Of a stretch of 64,000 nt of DNA, positions 16,576-26,740 are shown one piece after another; position 1 is the stretch's first letter, and each line of letters begins with the position of its first letter. This stretch comes from an uncultured Chromatiaceae bacterium. Lineage in GTDB: Bacteria > Pseudomonadota > Gammaproteobacteria > Enterobacterales > Alteromonadaceae. The notes under the pieces are model-generated. The model made no database searches. It worked only from the letters and a program-made list of their open reading frames with translations, and had not been told where the DNA came from. The position numbers were made by a program, and so were the translations under genes. The stretch lies in NCBI GenBank assembly GCA_937978655.1, contig CALJUX010000037.1:1-64000 (forward strand), in the 5' to 3' direction.

Positions 16576-18918
16576 TTAGTCTTTCGCACTAAGCTCCAAA
16601 ACACCGCCTTGCACCAGCGCCTGATGCGTGACAAAAGGCGTTGGCAGCGCCTGTTGGTTCCACAACAGTTTACCGCTGGTTTTCTGTTTGATTTCAATCA
16701 CTTTCCCCGGATAAAACCCAGGGGCTAAGGCGATGCGGGCGGCTTTAACCCGTGGCTGAAACAGTGTGTAATTTGGGGTGCCGGGTTCGGTCGGGTACAG
16801 GCCGAGCATGCTGAACACCAGCCAGGCGGACAGCGTGCCGGCGTCGTCATTGCCGGGTAGCCCAGCGGCGCTGAGGCCATAGTGCTGCTGAATTAACTCA
16901 TGCACTCTTTGGCTGGTGGCGGCGCGGCTGCCGGTGCGCTCTGCTTCTAGGTAATTGTATAAAAACGGATAGCTGATATCCGGCTCATTCGCCATATCAA
17001 ACTTTTTTTGGCCGAATGTCTGGTCAAGCGCTGCACGAAAGACGTCGGGCCCGCCGTTTAAGGCTATCAGCTGTGGCATCGCATGCGGCAGGTAAAAACG
17101 GTAATTCCAGGCGGTGCCTTCGATATAACCGGGCGTGGGCTCAAAATTACGCCCGCCGTCCGGGTTAAAGTTTGGAAGCCATTCACCATTTTTTTGTTTG
17201 GGTCTGAACATGCCGGTTTTAGTGTCGTATAACCGCATAAACAGCTGCGCCTGTGCAGCAAACCGCGCCGCATCGGCGTCGTGGCCTAAGGCTTTGGCAA
17301 AGCCGGCGAGGTTAAAGTCAGCGAGATAATATTCCAGACTGGTCGAGACCGAACCATCAAAGGGGCCTTCATCATCAACCGGCACATAACCCAGTTGCAG
17401 ATAATCGCTGTTTTCTGGCCGGACCGGGTTTTTTGCCTGCATCCGCGCGGCTTGTTGCTGGCCAGGTTTGGCGTTGAAATCTGGTTTGCTGACGCTGGAC
17501 GGCGTCAGCGCTGCGCGGCGCATCGCCTGATAAGCGGCGTTGTGGTCAAAATTTGTCAGGCCACGCTGATAGCTGTCGTTCACCATCACAGTCGCCGGAT
17601 CGCCGACCATCACGGCTTTTTCCATACCAGCTAATTCCCACTTCGGCAGATACCCGGCTTCTGTGCCCATCCCAACGACTGAGCGCAGCATCTGGGTCTG
17701 AATGGCCGGATACACCAGGCTCAGTAGCGGATGCAGATTGCGGTGGGTGTCCCATAACGAAAACACGCTATAACGCGGGCTGCTGCTATTGCCAGTGCCG
17801 CTGCCGGCCGGGCCAAATTTGGGGTAATCGCCGTTCACGTCACTGATCACCGACGGGTGAATGAGGCTATGGTACAGCGCAGTGTAAAAGCGGATTTTGT
17901 CTTCAGTCGTCGCGTCGATGTCGATGCGGCTTAGCAGTTGGTCCCAGGCGGCACGGGCTTGCTGGTGCGTTGCATCAAAGGCAAACTTTGGTTGTTCACG
18001 CTCCAAATTTTGCCGGGCGTTGGCGATGGAGACAAAAGAAATCGCCAGCTGCAGTTCCAGCTGTTCGTTTTGCTGTACGTCATAACTGAAATAAGCGCCG
18101 ATATCATCGCCGGCCAGTTCCTGCCGGTAATTCGGGTAGGGCTTGTAGCTGGCGTTGTGTGAGCTCCAGTCGGCTTCCACCGCGCGCACTGCCGGCATTT
18201 TTTTGTAAAGGCCTGCGACTTTCGGCTTTTTATTGACCCGCGCGACAAAATACACCGGCCGCGCCTGTTCGCTGTGATAACAAAAAGTGCCGATTTGGCG
18301 GTAACCTTCCACTTCAGTGTCGGACACCAGCTTCGCCATAGCGCCACTTTCATTACTAAGGCCAAGGCCTAAATTCAGCAGAATATGCGCTTGCCCGGCC
18401 GGAAAGGTATAACGGCTGATGCCACTTCGCAGCGTGCTGGTCATCTCAGCGCGCGTCTGATATTTGCTTAATGTGGTGGCGTAATAGCCAGCGCTCGCGC
18501 GCTCATTCTGATAGGTGCTGCCATATAACGCCGGGTCGAGTTGCAGCGCGCCGGTGGTTGGCATCGCCAGTAACACACCTAAATCCGGGCAGCCGACACC
18601 GCTTAAATTGACATGACTAAAGCCGGTTAAAAACTGGTTTTCTTTGATATAAACCCGCGAGTTCCAGGCGGCGTCTTTATCAAAAGTGTTTTGTTTGCCG
18701 CCAAAAGCGACATTAAAGGGCGCCACCGATAACAGCGCATGCGGATACTGCGCGCCGGGGTGGGTGGCGCCGAAGTTGGCGGTGCCGATCATCGGGTCGA
18801 CATATTGCGACGGGGCTGGGCTGTAAGGCGCTGGCGTTGCTGCAGGGCGCTCAGGGGCCGGCGCAGCAGTCAGTGGCCCGCTGCAGACCGTCAGTAACAA
18901 CACCAGCGTTTTACGCAT
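16576..18918 (-). CDS. GH92 alpha-mannosidase (copy 1, periplasmic)
   Basis: This 780-residue protein starts at ATG 18918, which follows GGGAGAA and gives the signal peptide MRKTLVLLLTVCSGPLTAAPA; a longer frame to 18963 would overlap the upstream gene. GH92 hallmarks: YVDPMIGTANFGATHPGAQ near the N-terminus, GFSHVNLSGVG, the central SLWDTHRNLHPL, EGTAWNYRFYLPHAM holding the expected acid Glu, and GNDDAGTLSAW holding the catalytic-base Asp region. Family members are calcium-dependent exo-alpha-mannosidases. It is the last gene of a five-gene minus-strand operon, 22 bp after another GH92. Linkage specificity cannot be read from sequence. Confidence 0.9.
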   Translation of the reverse strand: MRKTLVLLLTVCSGPLTAAPAPERPAATPAPYSPAPSQYVDPMIGTANFGATHPGAQYPHALLSVAPFNVAFGGKQNTFDKDAAWNSRVYIKENQFLTGFSHVNLSGVGCPDLGVLLAMPTTGALQLDPALYGSTYQNERASAGYYATTLSKYQTRAEMTSTLRSGISRYTFPAGQAHILLNLGLGLSNESGAMAKLVSDTEVEGYRQIGTFCYHSEQARPVYFVARVNKKPKVAGLYKKMPAVRAVEADWSSHNASYKPYPNYRQELAGDDIGAYFSYDVQQNEQLELQLAISFVSIANARQNLEREQPKFAFDATHQQARAAWDQLLSRIDIDATTEDKIRFYTALYHSLIHPSVISDVNGDYPKFGPAGSGTGNSSSPRYSVFSLWDTHRNLHPLLSLVYPAIQTQMLRSVVGMGTEAGYLPKWELAGMEKAVMVGDPATVMVNDSYQRGLTNFDHNAAYQAMRRAALTPSSVSKPDFNAKPGQQQAARMQAKNPVRPENSDYLQLGYVPVDDEGPFDGSVSTSLEYYLADFNLAGFAKALGHDADAARFAAQAQLFMRLYDTKTGMFRPKQKNGEWLPNFNPDGGRNFEPTPGYIEGTAWNYRFYLPHAMPQLIALNGGPDVFRAALDQTFGQKKFDMANEPDISYPFLYNYLEAERTGSRAATSQRVHELIQQHYGLSAAGLPGNDDAGTLSAWLVFSMLGLYPTEPGTPNYTLFQPRVKAARIALAPGFYPGKVIEIKQKTSGKLLWNQQALPTPFVTHQALVQGGVLELSAKD

Positions 18919-18940
18919 AAACCAAATTCTCCCGGTTGAT

Positions 18941-21370
18941 TCAATCGAGGTGTGCCGTCGCACTCATGTCAAATTCCAGCACACCACCTTGCAGCAAGAC
19001 CTGATGTGAAATCACGGCGTTGCGCAGCGGTTTGCCATTGAGCCGCACTGCGTTGACATACGGATGCTGCTCATTTTGATTATTCGCGATAATTTTCAGC
19101 ACTTTACCATTACCAAGTTGAAGCGTCGCCTGGCTGACCAGCGGCGAGCCCAGCACATAATCGCCCGACACCGGGTCGACCGGATAAAAGCCTAAAGCAC
19201 TGAACAAATACCAGGCCGACATCTGGCCGGCGTCTTCATTACCGGCGAGGCCATCCGGAATAGGCTGGTATAACGTACGCATAATTTGCCGCACTAAAGC
19301 CTGGGTTTTGTCAGGCCGGCCGGCAAGGGCGTATAAATAGGGCACATGGTGGCTCGGTTCATTGCCATGCACATATTGGCCAATAAACCCGGAGATCCAT
19401 TCTGGCAGGCCGTGGTTATCGCCAAGTGAGTTGACGCTATGAACCGGATCTGCCGCGCCTTTTTTCTGCTGGCCGGTTAAAAACATTGCATCCAGTTTGG
19501 CAACAAACGCCTGCTGGCCACCATGCAGGCTGATAAGGCCGCTGACATCATGCGGCACAAAAAAGCTGTATTGCCAGGCGTTGGCTTCACAATAATCTTC
19601 CGGGTGATAAGCCTCGGGGTCAAACGGCAAGCGGAACTGGCCTTGCTGGTCTTTGGCGCGCATAAAACCGCTGGCGGCATCAAAGTGCTGGCGGTAGTTT
19701 TGCGCGCGGCGGTCAAATTCCGCAGCAATGTCGGCCTTGCCAAGCCGGTGGGCGAGGCGGGCGATGGCTGAATCGTCAAAGGCATATTCCAGCGTCAGTG
19801 CGACGTTCCAAGGGCGCTCGCTAAAAGGCACATAACCAAGCTCACGATAACTCTGGATGCCGAATTTGTGGTCGTTGGCGCTGACCAGCGCCGCCTGCAA
19901 AATCAACGCGCCGAGGCTGCCATCCGGATCTGGCAACAGGCCTTTGAGGTAACTGTCGACCAGCACCGGCACGGCGTGATACCCCAGCATCATGTCGGTT
20001 TCATTGCCCTGAAAATTCCATACCGGCAGCCGGCCGGCAATTTGATAATGCTCAAGCAGGCTCAACATCATCGCCTGATGGCGTGGGGTGTCGAATAGCG
20101 TTTTCCACGGATGTTGGGCGCGAAAAGTGTCCCACAAGCTGAAAAAGTCATAGTGTTGATTGCTGCTAAGGGCTTGGTTGGCCACTGTGGTATTGCTGCG
20201 CTGCAGCTGATGCACCTTGCCATCCGGGCCGCGGTATTGACCGTCGGCGTCGCTGTAGACCCGCGGTGCTAAAGCACTGTGATACAGCGCGGTATAAAAC
20301 TGGGTTTTGGTTTGGGCATCGGCGTCAATTTCTACTGACGACAGTTCAGTACGCCAGGCCGCTTGGGCCTGTTGCAAAGTGACGGCGAAGTCGCTGGTTT
20401 GCTGTTCGGCTGCCGAAGTTTGTGGCGCAAGATCGGCCGCTAAGTTGTCCGCAGCACCGGCGACACTGACAGAACTCAGCGCGGTGCGCAGTAATAATTC
20501 ACGGCGTGGAGTGTTGCTGTCGCCAGCGCCATGGTGAGAAAGGGGACCAGCAAACTGCGCAGTAAATAGCGTCGGGTCGCTTTGGGCGCATTGGCTTAAA
20601 TCCGCCGGCAACGTCTGTGGCAGTGCTTTTGCCGGCACCAGCGGCACCGAACTTTTACTATAAAAAAATACCTTTTGATCTTTAGCCCAGCCGCTGGAAA
20701 AGCGGTAGCCGGCGAGCGTGTAAGCGTCTGGCTGATATAAACAAGTGGCAGTGGTGCTGTCCCAGTTGCGGCTGTAAGTTAAATCCAGCTGCAACATCGC
20801 CGGTGCACCAGGCTTTAAATAACGATAGCGTTGTAAGCCGGAGCGCAGTGCGGCGGTGAGTTCCACCTCAATCTGGCTGTCTTCCAGCAACACCCGGTAA
20901 TAACCTGGGCTTGCAGCTTCACTGGCGTGGCTGAAGCGCTCGCTGCGCACCAAAGCCTCTTTACCGCCCGCAGCCGGTAAGGCTTGAAAATATTCGCCGC
21001 TGAACGGCAAAAACGAGATGTCGTATAGATCACCGGCACCGGTGCCGGATAAATGCAGGTGGCTGAAGCCGGCGATTTGGCGGTCCGGGTAAAAATAACC
21101 GCTGATCCAGTCCCAGCCACTGCGGCCATTGTCGGGGCTTAATTGCACCATGCCATAGGGCACAGTGGCGCCGGGGTAGGTTTTGCCTTTGCCGTCGGTG
21201 CCAATGAACGGATTGACCCAATGCAGCGGGTCGGTGCTTTCCCTTTCTGGCGTTGCTGCCTTTGCAGGCGCTGAGGCAGAGTGTTGCTGCTGACAAGCAC
21301 TCAGCAGCAAGCCTGACACCGCTAAACCTGGAACAAGCCAGACCCACCGCAACTTCCGACCCCGGCCCAT
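18941..21370 (-). CDS. GH92 alpha-mannosidase lipoprotein (copy 2)
   Basis: This 809-residue protein starts at ATG 21370, just after GAGG and one base past the stop of the isomerase gene. The N-terminus has a long hydrophobic core ending in the lipobox LLSAC, so it is probably outer-membrane anchored. GH92 features: WVNPFIGTDGKGKTYPGATV, GFSHLHLSGTGAGD, FSLWDTFRAQHPW, EANAWQYSFFVPHDV and GNEDAGQMSAW. It belongs to the same broad subgroup as the copy at 43509, sharing GMVQLSPDN. Its role is removal of alpha-linked mannose from N-glycans or mannans. Confidence 0.9.
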   Translation of the reverse strand: MGRGRKLRWVWLVPGLAVSGLLLSACQQQHSASAPAKAATPERESTDPLHWVNPFIGTDGKGKTYPGATVPYGMVQLSPDNGRSGWDWISGYFYPDRQIAGFSHLHLSGTGAGDLYDISFLPFSGEYFQALPAAGGKEALVRSERFSHASEAASPGYYRVLLEDSQIEVELTAALRSGLQRYRYLKPGAPAMLQLDLTYSRNWDSTTATCLYQPDAYTLAGYRFSSGWAKDQKVFFYSKSSVPLVPAKALPQTLPADLSQCAQSDPTLFTAQFAGPLSHHGAGDSNTPRRELLLRTALSSVSVAGAADNLAADLAPQTSAAEQQTSDFAVTLQQAQAAWRTELSSVEIDADAQTKTQFYTALYHSALAPRVYSDADGQYRGPDGKVHQLQRSNTTVANQALSSNQHYDFFSLWDTFRAQHPWKTLFDTPRHQAMMLSLLEHYQIAGRLPVWNFQGNETDMMLGYHAVPVLVDSYLKGLLPDPDGSLGALILQAALVSANDHKFGIQSYRELGYVPFSERPWNVALTLEYAFDDSAIARLAHRLGKADIAAEFDRRAQNYRQHFDAASGFMRAKDQQGQFRLPFDPEAYHPEDYCEANAWQYSFFVPHDVSGLISLHGGQQAFVAKLDAMFLTGQQKKGAADPVHSVNSLGDNHGLPEWISGFIGQYVHGNEPSHHVPYLYALAGRPDKTQALVRQIMRTLYQPIPDGLAGNEDAGQMSAWYLFSALGFYPVDPVSGDYVLGSPLVSQATLQLGNGKVLKIIANNQNEQHPYVNAVRLNGKPLRNAVISHQVLLQGGVLEFDMSATAHLD

Positions 21371-21371
21371 A

Positions 21372-22607
21372 TTAAGCCTCGCTGCCTGTAACAGATGCTG
21401 CAACAGACGCTGAAACAGACGTGACGCCCATACCACGCAGCACTTCAATCACCGCGCACAGCGTGTGGTAATCGCATTTGGCGCCGGCAGCGGATTTTTC
21501 ATTGCTGAGCTTGTGGTTCGCACGCGTCAGTAAGCGGAACCAGGCGCCATACTGGTGATCAACCATGTGTTCCCAGCTGTATTGCCACAGCGCCTGATAC
21601 GCCGCCATGTAGCTGATATTGTTGGTGGCCTGATACAGCAACGCCGCGGCCGCCATAGATTCGGCCTGCACCCAGAAATATTTGTCATCGTCACACCAGC
21701 GGCCATCCGGCGCAAAGCCATAAATCAGGCCGCCGTGCTCGTGGTCCCAGGCTTGTTCATAAGCGCGGTCAAACAAGGCGCGGGCGCGGTTTAACATCCA
21801 GTCTTCTGGCTGGTGACGGTGCAGAATTAACAGCAGCTTGGCCCATTCGGTCTGATGGCCTGGCTGGAAACCCCAGGGCCGGTACAGGTTTTTCGGGTCG
21901 TCTTTGTTGTATTCCACATCGATTTTAAACTCAGGCGTGTAATGCTCCCACACCAGACCGTCGGTTAAATCGGCCTGACGCACGGCAATATTGGTCGCCA
22001 GTGTATAAGCGCGGTCTAAAAATAACGGCTCGCCACAGGCTTCAAACGCGGCCAGCATAGCTTCGCACAAATGCATATTGGCATTTTGACCGCGGTAGTT
22101 GCTGAGCACCCCTTGTTGGCTCAGCTCGTCGGCATAGAGGCCAAAATCAGCCTGCCAGAAACGTTGTTCCAGCAGCTGATAGACGCGGTGCAGCGTGGTT
22201 TTATCGCGAAGGCCGGCTTTGACCGCAGCGGCATACGCCAGCATCACAAAGGCATAACCATAAGCCTGTTGCGTGTTATCAAGCGGCTGGTGGTCCTGCA
22301 AAGTCCAGGCATAACCGCCACTGCCGTCGGCCATCAGCTGCTCGCGCCAGTGCACCTGCTCCAGATACTGCAGGCCGTGTTCGGCGACGGCTATATAGTC
22401 GTCACGGCCAAATAACAGTGCGGCGCTGACATAGTTAACGATAATGCGGGTGCTGCTGACCAGCTGGCGAAAGCCCGGCGCAAACAAAGTGCCGTCATCC
22501 AGATAGTTATGAAAATAACCACCGGACGGGTCGACCACTTTGTCGTCGTAAAACTTCAGGATGTCCTGGCAATGCTGCAGTAAAAACTCAGAGCTGTAAA
22601 AATTCAT
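21372..22607 (-). CDS. AGE-family sugar isomerase/epimerase, probable mannose isomerase
   Basis: This 411-residue cytoplasmic protein has no signal peptide. It fits the N-acylglucosamine 2-epimerase family, an (alpha/alpha)6 barrel. Conserved segments are RIIVNYVSAALLFG (the Arg region), GGYAWTLQDHQPLD, NANMHLCEAMLAAFEA, PWGFQPGHQTEWAKLL and CDYHTLCAVIEVL; the histidines in MH, GHQ and YH match the catalytic set. Its place between a permease and mannosidases favours D-mannose to D-fructose isomerisation over GlcNAc epimerisation. ATG at 22607 follows AAGGTGA; the TTG at 22610 is less likely. Confidence 0.8.
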   Translation of the reverse strand: MNFYSSEFLLQHCQDILKFYDDKVVDPSGGYFHNYLDDGTLFAPGFRQLVSSTRIIVNYVSAALLFGRDDYIAVAEHGLQYLEQVHWREQLMADGSGGYAWTLQDHQPLDNTQQAYGYAFVMLAYAAAVKAGLRDKTTLHRVYQLLEQRFWQADFGLYADELSQQGVLSNYRGQNANMHLCEAMLAAFEACGEPLFLDRAYTLATNIAVRQADLTDGLVWEHYTPEFKIDVEYNKDDPKNLYRPWGFQPGHQTEWAKLLLILHRHQPEDWMLNRARALFDRAYEQAWDHEHGGLIYGFAPDGRWCDDDKYFWVQAESMAAAALLYQATNNISYMAAYQALWQYSWEHMVDHQYGAWFRLLTRANHKLSNEKSAAGAKCDYHTLCAVIEVLRGMGVTSVSASVAASVTGSEA

Positions 22608-22631
22608 CAAATCACCTTTTTCGAAATCAAA

Positions 22632-23867
22632 TCAAACGGATACGCGGCTTTGCCGCCAGTGCCACCATGCAAAACCGGCGATATACACATAAGCCAGCAG
22701 CGGCACGATAAAACTGTGTTGCACGCCGATGCTGTCGGCAGCGACGCCCTGTAGCAACGGCAATAAAGCACCGCCAACAATGGCCTGACAGAGCAAGCCT
22801 GAACCCCGGCTGGTCAGGTTGCCGAGACCGGCGATGCCGTGGGTGAAAATAGTCGGGAACATAATTGAATTAAAAAAGCCGATGCTAATCACGGCCAGTG
22901 CGGCCAGCATGCCGGTCTGGCTCATCGTCAGCAATAACAGCGCGATAGCCACAACGGCATACAGGGCTAATACCAGTAAAGCATTGATATACCGGGTGAT
23001 CACGGCGCCGGCAAAACGACCGAGCATGGCGCCACCCCAGTAATAACTGACCCATGTACTGGCGGTTTGTTCGTCTAAAGCACCCAGTTCCGGCAGTGCC
23101 AGATAGTTAATCAGAAAACTGCCAATCGACACTTCGGCGCCGACATACAAAAAAATCGCGGCGACTGCGCCGTAAAACGACAGCGGCAAGCGTGCCGGCG
23201 TGTCAGTCACTGATGCTGCTGCCGCTTCGGTGTTTGATTCTAAAGCTGGCAGTTTCAGCCTTGCAAAAATCACCGCCACTAGCAGACAAAAACCGGCGAG
23301 CAATAAATAAGGCAGCTGCACCGCTTTGGCATCATTTTGCGCAGCGGCAAAAATCAGCGCCGCGCCAAACAGTGGCGCCAGCGTATGGCCCAGTGAATTG
23401 ACCGCCTGCGCCAGACTGAGCCGGCTTGCCGCCGTGCGCGCACTGCCTAGTGCCGCCACATAAGGATTGGCCGACACCTGCAGCAAAGTCACACCACCGG
23501 CCAGCACAAACAGCGCGGTCAGAAACAGCGGGTAAGTCGCCAGTTCCGCCGCCGGATAAAACAGCAGACAGCCACTGGCTAACGTCACCAGTCCGGCCAG
23601 AATACCGCCTAAAAAGCCAATGCGTTCAATCAACCGGCCAGCCAGCGGCGACAATAAAAAATAGGCGCCAAAAAAGCACAGCTGCACCAGCATGGCCTGG
23701 GTGTAGCTTAAGTCAAACGCCGCTTTGAGGTGCGGGATCAGAATGTCGTTCAGCGCTGTGACAAAACCCCAGATGAAAAACAACGACGTCATCGCCAGAA
23801 AAGCGAAGTGGCTGCGGCCAGTGTCGGCCGTCGTGCTGTTGGATGTTGCTGCCGGGATAAATGCCAT
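22632..23867 (-). CDS. MFS sugar permease, FucP/GluP type
   Basis: This 411-residue inner-membrane protein has about 12 hydrophobic segments. The opening FAFLAMTSLFFIWGFVTAL, then NDILIPHLKAAFDLSY, and the loop GRLIERIGFLGGI are characteristic of the fucose/glucose-galactose permease group of the major facilitator superfamily, which are proton-linked sugar symporters. LLQVSANPYVAALG is the other signature stretch. Overlap by one base with the GH92 gene upstream (TAATG) ties it to the operon. Mannose is the most likely substrate given the neighbouring isomerase and mannosidases, but that is inferred. Confidence 0.85.
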   Translation of the reverse strand: MAFIPAATSNSTTADTGRSHFAFLAMTSLFFIWGFVTALNDILIPHLKAAFDLSYTQAMLVQLCFFGAYFLLSPLAGRLIERIGFLGGILAGLVTLASGCLLFYPAAELATYPLFLTALFVLAGGVTLLQVSANPYVAALGSARTAASRLSLAQAVNSLGHTLAPLFGAALIFAAAQNDAKAVQLPYLLLAGFCLLVAVIFARLKLPALESNTEAAAASVTDTPARLPLSFYGAVAAIFLYVGAEVSIGSFLINYLALPELGALDEQTASTWVSYYWGGAMLGRFAGAVITRYINALLVLALYAVVAIALLLLTMSQTGMLAALAVISIGFFNSIMFPTIFTHGIAGLGNLTSRGSGLLCQAIVGGALLPLLQGVAADSIGVQHSFIVPLLAYVYIAGFAWWHWRQSRVSV

Positions 23868-26272
23868 TAGTGGGTGTCCTTGTTTATGTGGGTGTCCTCG
23901 GAGGAGGAGGTCGCAACGGCTGGCGCAGTGGATACCGAAAATGGCCGGCTTTGTTCATTCACACCACGGCTGGTATTCGGTTCAGCGCTCACGTCAAAAC
24001 GCAGCTCGCCACCTTGCAGTAGTGCCTGATGATTAAGGAAATTCTGCGCAACCGGCTTGCCGTTGAAATGCAGCGCCTGCACATAAGGCCGGTCTTGTTG
24101 GTTATTTAATGCATTGATTTGCAGCACTTTGCCTTGCGGCAAAGTCACAGTCACCGCATTAAATAGCGGGCTGCCAATAACATATTCCGGCACACCGGGC
24201 GTTACCGGATAAAAGCCCAGCGCGGAAAACACATACCAGGCGGAAGTCTGGCCATTATCTTCATCGCCGGCATAACCATCCGGTGCAGCGCTGTACAGTT
24301 GTTGCATGATACGGCGCACGGCCGCCTGAGTGCGCCAGGGTTTGCCGGCATAGTTATACAGGTAGGGCATATGCTGAATCGGCTGATTGCCATGGGCATA
24401 ATTGCCAAAATCGACGATTTGCATCTCGCGGATTTCGTGGATGGTAAAGCCGTAGTAAGAATCATCAAAAGCTGGCGCCATGTTAAACACGGTATCGAGC
24501 TTGGCGCTGAAGGCTTCGTCGCCGCCCATCAGTTGCTTCAGGCCAGCAATATCATGAAACACCGACCAGCTGTAATGCAGGCTGTTGCCTTCAGTAAAAG
24601 CGTCGCCCCACTTCAGCGCATTAAAAGGCCGCTGAAAGGCACCATCTTTGTTGCGGCCACGCATCCAGCCGCTGTCGGCATCAAATAAGTTGCGATAGTT
24701 CTGCGCCTGCGCGATAAAACGGTTGGCGTCGTCGGTTTTGCCTAAAGCTGTGGCGAGGCGCGCCAGATTAAAGTCGGCAAAGGCGTATTCCAGTGTGCGG
24801 GCGGCGTTTTCGTGGATGCCGGCATCATAAGGCACATAACCGAGCTGATTGTAAAACTTCAGGCCTTCACGACCAACCGATTTGGCCGGGCGGCCAGCCT
24901 CGACCTGGGTATTTTTCAGCGCGGCCTGATACAGCGTGTCGACATCAAAACCACGGATGCCTTTGGCATAAGCGTCGGCGATGATCACCGCGGAATTGGA
25001 GCCAATCATCACGTCGCGATGGCCGGGACTGGCCCATTCCGGCAACCAGCCAGATTCTTTATAGGTATTGACCAGGCCTTGCATAATGTCGCTGGCAAGC
25101 TCCGGGTACATCAGGTGGAAGAATGGAAATACGGCGCGGAAAGTGTCCCAAAAACCGTTGTCGGTGAACATCTTACCGGCCAGCACTTGGCCATTGTACG
25201 GGCTGTAATGTACGGTTTGACCGCTGGCGTCGGTCTCATAAAACCGGCGTGGGAATAACAACACCCGGTACAACGCCGAATAAAAGGTTTTGATATCATC
25301 AGGATAACCCTGTTGCACCCGGATGCGGCCCAGCTGTTGTTGCCACTCGCTGTCGGCTTTGGCCAGCGTCTGGGTAAAGTTATCAGCGCCAATTTCCTGC
25401 TGCAGGTTCAGTTCGGCCTGCTCGGCACTGATAAAAGACGACGCCACTTTCACTTCAATCTGTTCGCCTTTGGCGGTGTCAAAACCAAGGATAGCGCCGA
25501 CATGCTGGCCGTTTTGCTCAAGGCTGGCGGTTTTTAACTGATAACCGTCGGCAAAAGTGTGCGTCAGCTTAAAGGCTTTACTGAATTCCAACACAAAATA
25601 GTTATGGAAATTACCCGGCACACCGCCGTGGTTATTGCGCGCGTAGCCGACGATTTTGCGCTGCGCCGGCAGGATTTTCACCATCGAGCCTTTATCAAAA
25701 GCGTCCAAGACAATGTAAGAGGCTTTGTTTTCCGGAAAGGTAAAACGAAATTGCGCGGCGCGGGCGGTCGGCGTCACTTCCGCCGTGACGTCATAATCAG
25801 CCAGATAGACTTTGTAGTGATGCGGTTTGGCCGTTTCGGTTTTATGTGAATACCAGGACGCACGTTCATCCTGGTTAAACTTCAGCGCGCCTGTGACGGC
25901 CATCAAGGCAAAAGCGCCGTAATCATTGAGCCAGGGGCTCGGCTGATGGGTTTGTTTGATGCCGCGGATTTTGTGCTGGTCATACTGATAGGTCCAGCCA
26001 TCACCGATTTTTGCCGTCATCGGCGTCCAGAAATGCATGCCCCAGGGCATGGCGACCGCCGGGTAGGTATTGCCGTGCGACAGTTCAAAGCTGGAGTCGG
26101 TGCCCATCCGGGTGTCGACATAGGCCAATAAGTTTTGTTGCGGCCGGATTTGATCAGCTGGCAGCGACTGCACCGCCGCAGCAGCGGCGGCAGACGAAGT
26201 GGCCGGTTGTTGCTGACAGCCGAGCAGGGCGGTGACGCCCGCGCAAAGAATTAAAGCTCTGATTTTAAACAT
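23867..26272 (-). CDS. GH92 alpha-mannosidase lipoprotein (copy 3, divergent clade)
   Basis: This 801-residue protein has the lipobox ALLGC after MFKIRALILCAGVT and is the first gene of the five-gene operon. The N-terminus differs from the other three copies (VDTRMGTDSSFELSHGNTYP and AMPWGMHFWTPM), so it sits in a distinct GH92 branch. Further hallmarks are FWDTFRAVFPFFHLMYP, EGNSLHYSWSVFHDI and GDEDNGQTSAW. A different N-terminal active-site lining suggests a different linkage or substrate than copies 1, 2 and 4. The operator palindrome at 26407 lies about 135 bp upstream. Confidence 0.88.
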   Translation of the reverse strand: MFKIRALILCAGVTALLGCQQQPATSSAAAAAAVQSLPADQIRPQQNLLAYVDTRMGTDSSFELSHGNTYPAVAMPWGMHFWTPMTAKIGDGWTYQYDQHKIRGIKQTHQPSPWLNDYGAFALMAVTGALKFNQDERASWYSHKTETAKPHHYKVYLADYDVTAEVTPTARAAQFRFTFPENKASYIVLDAFDKGSMVKILPAQRKIVGYARNNHGGVPGNFHNYFVLEFSKAFKLTHTFADGYQLKTASLEQNGQHVGAILGFDTAKGEQIEVKVASSFISAEQAELNLQQEIGADNFTQTLAKADSEWQQQLGRIRVQQGYPDDIKTFYSALYRVLLFPRRFYETDASGQTVHYSPYNGQVLAGKMFTDNGFWDTFRAVFPFFHLMYPELASDIMQGLVNTYKESGWLPEWASPGHRDVMIGSNSAVIIADAYAKGIRGFDVDTLYQAALKNTQVEAGRPAKSVGREGLKFYNQLGYVPYDAGIHENAARTLEYAFADFNLARLATALGKTDDANRFIAQAQNYRNLFDADSGWMRGRNKDGAFQRPFNALKWGDAFTEGNSLHYSWSVFHDIAGLKQLMGGDEAFSAKLDTVFNMAPAFDDSYYGFTIHEIREMQIVDFGNYAHGNQPIQHMPYLYNYAGKPWRTQAAVRRIMQQLYSAAPDGYAGDEDNGQTSAWYVFSALGFYPVTPGVPEYVIGSPLFNAVTVTLPQGKVLQINALNNQQDRPYVQALHFNGKPVAQNFLNHQALLQGGELRFDVSAEPNTSRGVNEQSRPFSVSTAPAVATSSSEDTHINKDTH

Positions 26273-26406
26273 GAAGTTCCAGTCTCATTCAAAGTCCTTT
26301 TGCCCTTCTTTGGCTATAGAGCGGTGATAAAACGGCGACATCTTGGCGTTAAGCCAGCCGGCAAACCTCAGCCAAAACAGTGGCGGACGGATAAAATTTG
26401 CCCGAC

Positions 26407-26420
26407 TGTAATCGATTACA
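26407..26420. promoter_or_regulatory. Probable LacI-family operator, minus-operon side
   Basis: The perfect 14-bp palindrome TGTAATCGATTACA, followed by TTT on the plus strand. The same 17 bases recur at 28052 in front of the TonB receptor. A central CG with flanking half-sites is usual for LacI-family operators. Confidence 0.75.
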
Positions 26421-26532
26421 TTTAAAATTGTCCAGCGCATTTTCGGCTGGTACAGCCAGTACTGGCGAAAGCTCAGCTGTTACGCGGTGTGTGAATTTGC
26501 TGCTATGCTGAATTTTGTGTCAATGTTAAGGT

Positions 26533-26550
26533 TTACATTGGCTAATGTAA
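26533..26550. repeat. Inverted repeat, possible second operator
   Basis: TTACATT and AATGTAA are separated by GGCT, about 190 bp before the regulator gene. It resembles the half-sites of the main operator (TTACA and TGTAA) in the opposite arrangement, so it may be an autoregulatory or accessory site. The evidence is the symmetry alone. Confidence 0.35.
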
Positions 26551-26740
26551 CAACACTTGCGGATCGGCAGCGGCAGTGGTTATATACCTGTTGTGGCGTT
26601 TGAATTCGCGCTAAGATAGTTAAGTAAGCCGCTGATCTTAAATAAGATGATCTTGTTACAGCTGTTACTGAAACAACTGTAACTGTTTAACAAAATCAGT
26701 GTAACCAGATGATAAAGCTCTGCTGTGGGAAGTTTGTGCG

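Larger units (their letters stand above)
26273..26740. other. Divergent regulatory region of the glycan locus
   Basis: This 468-bp gap between the minus-strand GH92 operon and the lacI-family gene holds the palindrome TGTAATCGATTACA and a second inverted repeat (TTACATT, then GGCT, then AATGTAA). No coding frame is credible. Confidence 0.6.

Noticed and set aside
16467..16579. A short open frame (reading ALALAGTYLQMLYKDATGQW and ending at 16579) between DUF1801 and the GH92 gene
   Set aside because: It has no start codon with a ribosome site and overlaps the GH92 stop. It may be a remnant but cannot be supported.
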